DNA from: Sinohyriopsis cumingii
Lineage: Eukaryota; Mollusca; Bivalvia; Unionida; Unionidae
Assembly (NCBI GenBank): GCA_028554795.2
Contig: CM068839.1
Span: 87,131,540-87,195,539, forward strand
Length of the DNA: 64,000 nt
Reading direction: 5' to 3'
Part shown: piece after piece, positions 29,397 to 41,112 of the stretch
Numbering within the stretch: the stretch's first letter is position 1
How the letters are laid out: each line of letters starts with the position of its first letter
Notes under the pieces: model-generated
What the model saw: the letters and a program-made list of their open reading frames with translations, nothing else
What the model was told of the DNA's origin: nothing
Database searches by the model: none
Translations under genes and position numbers: made by a program

Positions 29397-30374
29397 TCTT
29401 ATGTAACTTGTTTAGGCTCGAATGAACAGTAACACAAGAAAGAGTGGAAATAACAAGCTTTGAAAAGACACAATAATTTATTTCCCTGGAAAAAAATTAT
29501 GTTAAAATGAAAAAATATGAACTTACGGATTTATAGAATCAAATCCAAAATTATCCAAGAATAACATTTTTGAAGTCCTAATAACAAAATGTTCTACTGA
29601 TTTCACGTTGGAATCCCGACGAAGAATCCAAGATGAAAGACGATGACGTATGCTTCAATCTGTAGTGCTGAAGTCTACAGTTCCTTGTAGAAACAAGAAT
29701 TGTCTCTTTGGTTTCTGATAGCTGAATAAATTTTTTATAAACAAACTGTTCTTTTTCCACAATATTACCCGAGTACACGTATTTTCCAGATAAATAACAG
29801 AATTAATCCTTTTGAATCCGAGTAATTTGAATTAACTCCAAACCAAGTAATTTGAAATAACTCCAAACAGCACAACATGCAAATAACAGTTTAACAGCCC
29901 AGCGTCTACTGAGATTAATTCTCCAAAACATGGGTTATATGGTCTTTCTAAAACGCAAACAAGGGGTTACGTGATCATCTTCTGGAAGGTTATAGAAGCA
30001 AGTAATTCTTACAGATCACGTTTACCCAGTGTGACCCTTATAAAAACCAATCATTTCACTCTAAAAAATAATAAATAAAAATATTTGTTACATCTTAGAG
30101 ATAAAGTCCCATCATGACCTTGGAAGGAACCAATAATTTTGAAATAAAATAAAACTTGTTTGCGAAGGTTGCTACAAATTCTGAAACAAGGTCATTAGAT
30201 CAACGCCTGGTGTTTATAAACTAACAGTCAAGTTCAAACTATTTGCTAAAAGAAAGTATCATCTCTAGTGAATACATTTACATTACAATATCATGTAATG
30301 AAAAATAAAAAAAGAAATAAAACTGACAAACAATTAAACTGAAATAGATATATTTATATCAAATATACATAACA
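29397..30374 (-). repeat. 5' LTR of the Gypsy element
   Basis: Plus-strand ends TCTTATGTAACTTGTTTAGG and ATACATAACA. It aligns with 23768-24752 with scattered substitutions and small indels. Confidence 0.9.
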
Positions 30375-32239
30375 TAGCATGAAGAACACTATAATGAAAT
30401 ATTACTGACATCACCATAATTTCACGGTATAAGTGTTTAACAAAAGAATGCCTACTCATGTCTACGAAGACAGACATTAATAGTGATATGGTAGCATCCG
30501 GAGTGTGTTGCTGCAGCTATGTTTTACAAAACTGAATTAGGAAACTAAAATGTAATGATTCAACATCGTAGTTCACGGCAGCCCTGGAAATCGATTACAA
30601 ACAATATGAACGGTCAGAAGAAGTGAAGGTACTCCCTGCATCGTGTCGAATTGATTACAGGCAATATGAAACGCAGAAGGAAGCGAAGGTACTTCATGTA
30701 TCATGCCGATCTGATTTTCAAGCTTCATGACATCAAGAATCCAGTAGCATGTCAAGTTATGTAATTTCAGTTACTAATAAAATTGGATGACAGAAAATAA
30801 ATAAGAAATGATGTCAAAGCAAACAAGAAGGGCACGTAAATACAAGAATAGTTTCTGTATTGTGTTACAAGCTAATAATGTCTAGTCTCTGCATACATTG
30901 TGCGATTTTAGTTCAAATGTTACGAATGTTAACTGTGATAATATTGTATTTGTCAGTATTTTCTTAAAGAATCAAAAGTGATATTATGACCTTTATAAAT
31001 GAAACGTTAATGTGAAATTATACATTATTGATTAATATACTCACTTTGAATATATCCTGTCGATAGAATATTTCATTCCGCTCTAGACATATCTTGTTTG
31101 TGTCAACGTTTCCTTCAACTGTTTCTGGGTTTCGAAATGGTATCTGAAATATTGTTGACATCCACAAGATCTAAATATGTCCAGGTTTGTATCAGAGGTT
31201 CTTTTTTGTGTTTTTTAAAGAATTGCTCCATAGTTTTGTTTGCATGAATTTTAAAAAAATTATATAATGCTATGCTCAAGTCAATCCAACCGTAAGGTTT
31301 GTTTTTATTTGTATCCTACAAAATCCAATATAAGCCTTCAATAATCATGACTCTTTTTATCTAATAAATGTACCAAAGGAGATTTCGAAGCTTTTAATCT
31401 TCAACACCTATGCCTAAATGAGATCCATTTCCTGATCACAAAGAATGGACGTTTATGAAGTGGTATGAGAGATGCATTTGACAACATCATACGCAGTCTA
31501 TCCATTTCAAGTCGGAACAGAAACCATTGAGTATCCATGAATGCGTTATTTCAACAGAACGCTCAGACACATAAATATTAACCTGTTTAGCAACAGTTAC
31601 GATTCAGTCAAATTGATCTATGTAAAATACGATTCTAAGATACTCATTTAACTCGTTTGTATTAATTCCAGACGCCTGGTATATCTCCAATGACTGGCAG
31701 GAAGAAAAATATTTTGCCTCAGCGAATCTTTTGAGAAAAAAGACTTAAAAGATAAATGCAACAGATTTCTATCTACCGATTGTTTTATTGGAAAACAATA
31801 TAGCACTGCATATCATGGCCACGGCCTTGTTTTAAATTCATGTAAATTATTCTCGTCAATGGATAATTAAGATAATATTATTCTTGGAAAGACAGCATAT
31901 TTTGGGATTGGTGTCTGACTGGATCATTTGTTTCTTATAATATACGGCTATAATCCAAACATAATCCTCTTGATACTGAGTCAGTCGAATGAACATTACA
32001 CATGTGCTTGTTCTCTTCATACAATCAACTCTCGTTACAGCGAAATATTAGGGTTCGACCGATATTTGAAGAGAACAAACAAGTTAAATAGCAAATTTCA
32101 TCTTCATAACAGGATATTCAGTTTCCAACTCCGACTGCAATTTACAGGTATCAAACGTGCATAGTGTTTTTACATGTTGTATTTTTAAACGGCTTTGTCA
32201 TTTTATGGGACTGAACATTCGTAGGAATATGTTATTGGA

Positions 32240-32339
32240 TAGTATGTCAGTATTATGGGAGTTTTAAATGTTTTAAGTGTTCATTACATTTTTCTAACGT
32301 TTTCCTAACATTTAAAACTCCTATAATACTGACACACTA
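32240..32339. repeat. Fold-back element with 33-bp arms
   Basis: 32240-32272 and 32307-32339 are inverted copies with two mismatches (GTCAGTATTATGGGAG versus CTCCTATAATACTGAC), with a 34-bp loop. An (ACAT)n array follows at 32345-32374. Fits a small MITE-like element. Confidence 0.8.
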
Positions 32340-33791
32340 TGTAAATACATACATACATACATACATACATACATGTGCGTTGCCAAATAATGCTTCATAA
32401 ATGGAAGAAGAAAGTAGTTTCAAAAATGTTAAAATTATATCGCCACTGGGGCGATACATGTGGTATCGCTACTTGGACGATAAAAAATTTCCCACCAGTA
32501 TATTTAAATATCTGATTATGAAATATAAAATACGAGCTCTTTTCCAGAAAATGCAGTATGATTTTATTTTAATTCGTAATTTCTACTGAATATTCATTGG
32601 ATAAGAAATATATTAAAAAATATCAATCTGAAAACAGAAAGAAAAAAGTGAATTTTATTGAAACCGGGGTCTTGGGAATTATGGAAAATAGAGTCTTCAA
32701 GCAATTCTATTATGATACTGAAATACTCTTTATTAATGGCTACCTCAAATTGAATTTCACTACACAATATTTAAATTTACCAATGGATCGTCTCTTATAA
32801 ATGACGAAAGTGGAAAATTCCTCGCTCTGTATATCGAATGCGATCATCAAAATGCCCAATATATACTACAAAAAAGATAAATAAAACAAATTCGTCACAG
32901 TGATGGAAATCACAGCTCATTATCCTATTATAGAACTTGTAATGGATTGAATAAGTAAGCGTCGTTAATGAAAACTCTCACCACTGACTTTTTGCTTTTT
33001 TTATTGCTGTTATTGCTATTGATGTCTATTATCAGATTGCAAGATTTATCTTACGAATTAGAAGTCAAACAACTAGTCTAGTTTTATGGTTGCAGTCCAA
33101 AAGTCTAGCAGCCCGACTGTATTGATATTTCAGAAAGTGAGCAGATTGGCTTTCATTCTTGAGGTCTTGCGTAAGGAAGTGATGTCAACGCTGCATATTA
33201 GCAATGAACAGAATTATGTGATAAGGTTTCGCGCATATATTGGGAAATGATTTGGTCAAAGACATATCTCAATTTTCCTTACCACTCATTCCATTGCTCT
33301 CTCTCTCTCTCTCCATCCGATCTAAGACTAAAACTACTTGTATATAAAGCTGACATTTTATTTTCGACTAGAAGGAATGATGGATAATTAGATTCAATCA
33401 ACGAGAATGTGCGAATGAAAAGAATTGGCTTATGAGAGAATGATATACGTAAATTGTTTTCAATATTTCCACACTTAATCTGGAATTTGTGTAAGAGACC
33501 TGTTGTCTCACGCTATAGCAAATGTGAGTTGTAGGTAAGGCATTATTTTCTCCATCAGAACATTTCCTTTCTTGAAGCACATGATTAGGAGATTCCTGTC
33601 TGGCGGTTAAGATATATTTAGAGATAAATACGTCAACATCTTTTTGTTTTTTATTTATAGCGGTTCGCAGTCAACTCTGCAAGAAGTAATGTTACATGCA
33701 TTTGGTTTTCAATTGCAGAAGCACACTTTCTCAAACTGGAGATAGCCAACACACAACTACCTGTAACACATATTGCTCAAGTTTTTAAAAA

Positions 33792-34079
33792 GTATGTGTG
33801 TGATGTCGATTTTAAGGTAGCTCTAACAATTTTTCAATCATATCGCTACAATGTATGCAGCGTGGCAATTTATAGTGATGCCTAGCACTGGGGCATCGTA
33901 TCGCAGACATGTTGCATGATGTCCCCCCTAGTCACATTATCCTGACACCAGGCCGACTAGTTGTAACACTGGCCTCTTAATGCTGAGCGCCAAGCGAGTC
34001 AGCTGTTAGTACCATTTTTGTAAGTCTTTGCTATGACTAACACGGGATCGAACCCACGACCTACCGCACCCGCGGTCTC
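33792..34079 (-). mobile_element. tRNA-derived SINE, family A, full-length-like copy
   Basis: Minus-strand orientation. The tRNA-like head is at the high-coordinate end with B-box region GGGATCGAACCCACGACC (read on plus). The body with TAGCACTGGGGCAT, ATCCTGACACCAGG and CTTAATGCTGAGCGCC follows, and a GT-rich tail near 33,793. It shares the body with the copies at 15,537 and 55,380. Confidence 0.8.
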
Positions 34080-35483
34080 AAAAAAAAGTATTTTAGACAA
34101 GAATAGAAGCACATTTTATTTGTAATCCATTACAGTTTTAGAACTTTCGAAGTAGTATTATAAATAGTTTCCGCTAAAGAAAAATTGCGTCCTTTTAATT
34201 AAATTTTTATTGTTTTTATTGTTGTTGCTGTTGTTGTTTTATCTGTAGTTCCGGTCATTTTTAAACTTTCCAGTAATAGATTGTAACTTCAATTGGTCTA
34301 TTATCAACATTTATAACATAGCGACCTATCGAAGCAGCCAGTGGGTCTTTTTGTAGGTGGATTAGAAGATATTTTGCGGTCAAAGCGTACATTAAAGCTT
34401 GTAACTGCTGTTACTCATTCAGATACTTGGATTACAACGAGTAATGGAAGTACTTGCGCATGCATTACAAAAGGCTGCTCCTCTCATATACATTAAATGT
34501 CTTCATTCACAGAAAATCTAGACCAAGCATGTTTTGACATTTTTAACCAGTCTCCATCTGGGGTTTTGTTTTTTGTTTTGTTTGTTGGTTTGTTTCTTCG
34601 TTTCTTTGTTTGTTTTCAGTGGCAGAAAGAAGAGAGACAAGCATGCACATTAACGCAGACAAATATTACTTCACTTACTTGTATGTACCTGAATAGCAAG
34701 CACACCCCTCCTTCGAAATGTTTTGAAAGTGTGAAAAGGCTGTATAATATAAGTATTTGTTTGACGAGAAAACCGTTAATCTCGTTTACACTTGTGCTCA
34801 TTGTTCTTGATAGCATCTCTTGAACGATCATTATAACACCGTACTTGCAAAAAGGTACTTGCAGAACAGTTTTAATACATTCCTTACATCTCTCTGGAAC
34901 TGCGTATACTGACTGTTTAGCATGCTGAACTCACGAACATTTAACCCGTTTGCTGACCAGGACAGGTCAGACGCTGTAATGTGTCTCAGGTGTAAACATT
35001 TTACTCCAATATAATGATGTGTTGATGTACCTCTGAATACCACTAAAATGTTAATAAACCTTCTCCAGTCGGAAGGAAATTATGACATATAGTCAAACTA
35101 ATAATTCCCAATTAGATTGCGAAGACATTTCACGACAAAGAAATTGCACGAGATTGCACGCATACTTTGAAAGTCTTTGTCCTTTGCCCTCCATGGGTTA
35201 TGAAAAAGTGCACAGTGCGGAAAACTTCACAGATTATAGTGTTGTAGCTGCATTGTCTGTGTGTGATGGACAATATAGAACATATCGATCAACATAAATC
35301 TTTCCCTGACCGTGATTGAGATTCAAAACAAAAACTTGCAAAAACTTGCACTTGCACTGGACTGCGAATAACACGAACCCCGACCTTCAGTCTCTTAACT
35401 AAGTTCGAATCTGTTTCTACTTGATAAGTTAATTATTTTATGAGGTTTCTTTGAAAACATTTATATCGTTTTCGTTGCAATTA

Positions 35484-35529
<46 letters not shown>
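35484..35529. repeat. (ATT)n microsatellite
   Basis: About 15 ATT units. Confidence 0.95.
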
Positions 35530-35530
<1 letters not shown>

Positions 35531-37120
35531 CCAATATGGTGTATTATTTTTAACAGTAGAACTAAAACTTGCCGACGTCTTTATAGCGCATAAAACATAG
35601 AACATTTATGACTAAAGCCAAGAATATCGAACTTAAATATAAGAAGCTCAGGTTTGCTGTATTTACTCAAAACTTGTTCGATGTATTGTACGTTTCTACT
35701 TAAAAACTCTTTCTTTTAACCCAAAGAGGCAAACACAGAAAAGTTATGATTTGAACGTGTAAGCTGACAAACTATTCTCGATTTTAAAATCTTAGTGTTA
35801 TATCTAAGATTCTAGTGAGCAAAGAAACTGTTGTTAAATGACAAGGATTCCCTATTTGCTGAGTCCTATTTTCGCTCACTTGTAAGCTTTATAAGGGGGA
35901 TTCAGAGTGCAATCCATTTTAAATTATTTTGAACTTATACGCATCACAAGGAACCAAATACTGTCCTGAAAACATTTACCAAGCTTTTGTGACCAGGGTT
36001 TAGATTGGTTTAAACCGCATAATGTGTCGCAGGAAATGTGAAATCCCGGAAAGAAAATGCGTATGTATTTTATATGCCCTTTTTGTGTTGGACATAATTT
36101 ACAAACAATGTTTAAAATTTATTTCTTGACATTTATTAGTTTTAAACCTATTCGCAACTATAAGAATTGTGCTTTATAGTATATACGCTTAAGGAAGTGA
36201 ACGGTTATAAATTGGTTACACTATGTTACGCTACTGCGGTTTATTCAGTCTGTAATTTAATTTTAAACTTCGTTCCTATGCAAGCATACCTTTCCCTTCT
36301 TAATATCGCTTATGAAGGATATATACATGCGTATATAGAGCTCTTTTCTTAACATTCATCTAATGAGTCAGACCTATTTACTCGATAATAAAATACGAGA
36401 TCAAAATCATTAGTTGTAGCTGTCCTTAGGGAAGGAAAATGTAACTATCTCTTAATGGGCATTAAACATTAAACTGATGAGAGACCTGTATCATGCGTGT
36501 TAAGTTCATGAACGTATTCTTGACAGGTGTTATTTTTATATGAAGCTAATGTAGCTAATGCTTTAGTAACTCGTACATTTGGACGTTTACGATTATTGGC
36601 ATCATGGGGGTGGGTGTTTTCCATTTACATGAAGGACTTTGCTCGATGCGTTGAATGTTTCTGACAATTGAGAGAATGTAATTACAGGTTTACTGCTAAG
36701 AGCCTTCAAGTGTTATTTTCGAGACATATACCGAATATCAAGCAATCGCTTTGTAAAAGCTCAGTATCTATTGGTTTTATCGAATGCAAGAAGTAATATT
36801 GTGTTGTGATTCATGAACGGAAACCACAAACAGTGCATGGATCACTGTTATTACAATATCTTTGTGTCTGTTTTAAGAAACTAAAACAAAATATCTATCA
36901 CAAAATGGTAATTCGATACACTGTGTCTCCGCCAGTCTGCGGGTATGCCAGTGCATGTGTTCCTAATTTAGGGCAAAGATGTAGATCACGATAGCTGCAT
37001 CATATTCACGGGTCTTACTTTATGGATAATTGTGACTTAAAACAGACACATTTAAATTAACATAACACCTGTTTAGTACTTGAGATTATAGAAAATAATA
37101 GTATGGATGTTCATATGCGG

Positions 37121-37240
37121 AGTACCCGTGCTTTATACCAATCATTTGTTATTTCATACTGACGCATCTTACAAGTATTAAGTACCCGTGCTTTATACCA
37201 ATCATTTGTCATTTCATACTGACGCATCTTACAAGTATTA
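37121..37240 (+). repeat. 60-bp tandem duplication
   Basis: Two head-to-tail copies beginning AGTACCCGTGCTTTATACCA at 37121 and 37181, differing at a single position, so the duplication is recent. Confidence 0.93.
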
Positions 37241-38068
37241 AAAAGGAATAAATAAATACATACGAAAATAAATTAATTGAATTAAAGTAATGACCAAGGA
37301 GAAGGTCTGGCCGGCTACATTGAGCAACATCTACAGCTCTGAAACATTTAGCATGCTTTTGCAGTTGAAATTCATCGTTTGAATTCTTAAATTAGCATCT
37401 GTGCCCTGTAGCATGCACTCAGTGTTAACAACTGTTAATAACTTGACTGAAGCCGCAGGTGTCGATATTTCCCCACTATTTGGCAAGTAAGGTGAAGCAG
37501 AAAAAATTAATGACATGTTTCTTGTCCATTTATAGATACTGGACATTTTCAAAAATACCAAACCCCCTTTAAATTTGCTTTTAATTATGTTTTGATCAAT
37601 GGTACTAAATCAAAGATATTTCACGCGAATGTGAAGTTATCGAATATTTTCCCAATATGGTCCGTTATAAGTTGATGAAAATTTGTCTTTAGAGGAAAAT
37701 AAGCTTTGGAAAATATGTTATCGTTAAGAGCGCTGAAAGAATGAGTTTTGATGTGCAAGTAAGTGACATATAATTCCATCTTGCACGGACAAATATATAC
37801 ACCCAGGTTTTTACACGGCTTAAAACAGGAGATATAAAATACACCTTTCATTAAAGGTACCGCTACCGCTGGCAAAAAAGGTAACTAAATAAATATTTGT
37901 TCTGTACAGATTTAAGTTTAGCCTGTTTCTTTTCTGTTCTTGTTTAATGATAATTATGAAAAATGTGAGACGCAGAAATTTCCACTCGATGCTTCGAACC
38001 TTGTGAGAGCGATTATTTTCTGAATGAATCAGAGACATTGCTGTATTATTGATTTGGATAGCATCAAT

Positions 38069-38071
<3 letters not shown>

Positions 38072-38129
<58 letters not shown>
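38072..38129. repeat. (TA)n microsatellite
   Basis: About 29 AT units. Confidence 0.95.
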
Positions 38130-38132
<3 letters not shown>

Positions 38133-39569
38133 TATAAAACTGTTTTATCACAACTATTGAGAGTTTCTATGAGTGAATATTTCATGTTTCGACATGCATT
38201 GTTAAGCAAAAGACCTACTAAGAGGAAGCAGTTTTTAGCTTGGAACCATTATGTTACTAAAACAAGATTGCGGTAGGTGTGAAAAATTTTTAATCGTTTT
38301 AGTTTCATTTGTATGGCAAAGCAAAAATATTTTTGAAAAATACTTTTGAAAGATAATCAAGTAGTCCTGAATAGATGTTGTTCATAGTGGGAATCGACAT
38401 TAAATGTAATTCGGCTATGACGTTTAATAATAGTATGAGTGACATCCGGGTTCCTGCTTCTTATACACTCTAAAGGACTTCTGCTATTGAAAACAGATAC
38501 ATTTTGCAAAGACAGTTAAAGAAATGTGTAAATACTCAGCTGTAAGGGTTATTAACAATGTACGTTGAGGTGGTATTCAAATGTAATTAACCTGTTAGGA
38601 TGTAGTCAATTGACCTTGATTTAATACTATTTGGCGAGCCAAACTATCACCTGCTTTAAATCCGGAAATAGGACCTATTTTCATGACTGTTTATGAGAAA
38701 CAATACTCATTTCCGGCTTGAAAATAACACCCATGTTCAAGTGCAGGAAAATCAATGAGGTTCTTTACAAAATCAGGATAAAGTATAGCTCTTGACGTAT
38801 GATTTTCCTCGTAATCAACTTGGGTATGATGTCATAGTTAATGGAAAATCTTGGTAAATTTCTGGTTGATTGGACCGCAGCTTCCAGGAACGACATAAGC
38901 AATGAAAGTATGCCCCTTATTTTAGAACATTGGAGTCAAAGCACGTGCTAGAAACATGGTATCAATCCTCCTGCAACAAGGTCATTACATACCAATAGGT
39001 TATTTGATATTCGATCATCTTGTATGCTTAGAAACTCCAACAAATCAAGTGTTCTGGCACATCAGCCACGAAATAAGTTGCTAATTCTGCTTTTCTTTGG
39101 TACGGTTGTTTCCTTAAGAACGAAATAAATAAGACTCTAATATAAGCAGATAGAATTTTTTGAAAAGCTTTTACACGCCCCCGACTCTGGCAGTGGTAAT
39201 TTGGCTTGTCCAACGAAGCCAAGGAACATAATTTGTATGGCATTTACATCTATCTGATAATCAGGATGTAGCATTATGACGCTAAGACAAAGATATATGT
39301 GATAAGCACTCTTCCCGTTTTGATCCTGGGGACAAAGTCACGGTCATAGCAAATATGAGTTGAAGATTTGGCTAAAGTCTTTGTATTTAGTTTTGTATCC
39401 TTAAACGTACATCCATTTCATTCATGCTATGGACGAACCGTTGCGAAGCCAGCACGATTCATTGTACAACAGGTGCTCTTAGAGCTTGGATCTTGAGGTC
39501 ATGGTCTCACATTTAAAGGCAATGCATTGTGTGTAGTCAAGTTATGCAGGTCAGGCCTTCATATGTAAC

Positions 39570-39570
<1 letters not shown>

Positions 39571-39614
<44 letters not shown>

Positions 39615-39850
39615 GTTGTTGTTGTTGTAGGGTTTAACGCCATTTTGCAGCACACGATAGGCGATACATGGCGGCCAGTATTAATGTTGGAGGAAGAACC
39701 CAGGAAAGAACCACCGACCCACGAGAAGTTACTGGCAAGCTTTCTCACATACCCACGCTGAATCTTAGACTCGAACCCACGCAGACAGAGGTGAGATGGC
39801 AGTGATCCGTAATAATGAGCGCTTTAGACCACTCGGCCACCCTGGGCCCC
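39571..39850 (-). mobile_element. tRNA-derived SINE with Meta-domain-like body, plus (TTA)n/(TTG)n tail
   Basis: Read on the minus strand, a tRNA-Leu/Ser-like head gives A box GGTGGCCGAGTGGTCTAAAG and B box GTGGGTTCGAGTC. A body with GTGGGTCGGTGGTTCTTTCC and CTTCCTCCAACATTAATAC follows, ending GGCGTTAAACCC before (CAA)n and (TAA)n. The body resembles the Meta-domain SINEs of molluscs as I recall them. This is a different family from the copies at 33,792 and 55,380. Confidence 0.75.
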
Positions 39851-39999
39851 CTAATATTAGTACATAACCGATAGCAAATATTACGGACAATTCCGTTTCT
39901 AACGAAATCTAAAGTAAGTATAAATCATAATATTATATCTCGGTTATGACGAAATTTGGAAATAATGATAATATATGTATTTCCCATTCCCATGTGTGT

Positions 40000-40099
<100 letters not shown>

Positions 40100-40893
40100 C
40101 ATTAATACATAGGAAATTTTTTACTTAAATCTGTGTTTACGAAGTATCATTCCATTTGATTATTTTACTTTGAGATGCATTTCATAGAACCAACTTCAAC
40201 GCAATTAATGAATTAACGATCACCATGTTGATGATTACCAATTCTATTTTAGATGTGTTTTCGCTATCATACAATCAACTTTCATATCTTTCAAAGAAAG
40301 GCAAGAGCAAGATTTTGTTTTCAATAGGCGTGGAACTGACTACATCATTGTAAGGTAGTCGAAGAAGAAGGTGCAAATCACTAACCTTCGGATTCTTTGA
40401 AAATTAATATATAATGGAATATGAAAATCATCAGGAACTATTGCCCATCGATTGCTTTCTTTTATTGTTCTTTTGCGTAGGTATTAAAATCGAAGCATAC
40501 AAGCCTCGTAGGAATAAACATGTTTCTCACTTACAAAATACGGCCTCTGGGGTACTGTTGTAGCGTGTTATTTTAATGCAAGATTCAATTATTCGTGCAC
40601 TTATTCTTTGCGTTCGAGAAACAAATATTTATTATATAAAAGCAAAGCAATGGTGAGCAACATTAACATCACTCGTTTTGACCTTCAAAACCAATTAGTG
40701 TTTGCATTTAATAATGGTTTACGTATTTCTGTTATTCAGTGATGAACGCAAAGTCTTAGTTGATACGGCAACGTCAATTCAGATTACGTATGAAGAATTC
40801 GGGCTTTCGGTGATCTTAATCATTAATGTTCCAAGCAAACGTTTAATAAAGTTAAACGTTTAGATTTGATTTGTTAGAAAGCATCCACACATG

Positions 40894-41112
40894 AAGACCC
40901 AGTCAGAGATGTCCATATAATAAAAGCCCCAGTCAGAGATGATAAGAAAAATACCTAGTTAGTGATGTCAAGGAGAGAGAATAAAAAACTCGGGTCACTG
41001 TTGCTCATGAGAGGCAAGAAAAATACCTCGGTAGAGATGTCCAGGAAAGGAAAACGACCCAGACAGAGATGTTCGAGAGAGAGAGGAAAACACAAAGTCA
41101 GAGATGACCAGT
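40894..41112 (+). repeat. Degenerate short tandem repeat
   Basis: A unit around CCCAGTCAGAGATGTC recurs about six times with divergent spacers containing GAAAAATACC; spacing roughly 30-40 bp. Confidence 0.6.

Larger units (their letters stand above)
23764..30378 (-). mobile_element. Decayed Ty3/Gypsy LTR retrotransposon with INT before RT (Gmr1-like)
   Basis: Two LTRs of about 980 bp (23768-24752 and 29397-30374) enclose gag, protease, integrase, reverse transcriptase and RNase H remains, all on the minus strand. A 4-bp TAGC flanks both outer ends (23764-23767 and 30375-30378) as a candidate target duplication. The order PR-INT-RT-RH differs from ordinary Gypsy elements and matches the Gmr1 group. 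Stops, frameshifts, lost catalytic residues and a deletion after the integrase core show that it is dead. The two LTRs differ at many positions, so the insertion is old. Confidence 0.9.

Noticed and set aside
32401..32800. Two neighbouring frames of 62 and 67 codons
   Set aside because: Different frames, Lys/Ile-rich as expected from AT-rich DNA, no splice signals or recognisable domain.
33297..33313. Short (CT)n run as a possible regulatory GAGA-type element
   Set aside because: Such runs recur through the window (also 50,302-50,320 and 40,003) as simple repeats.
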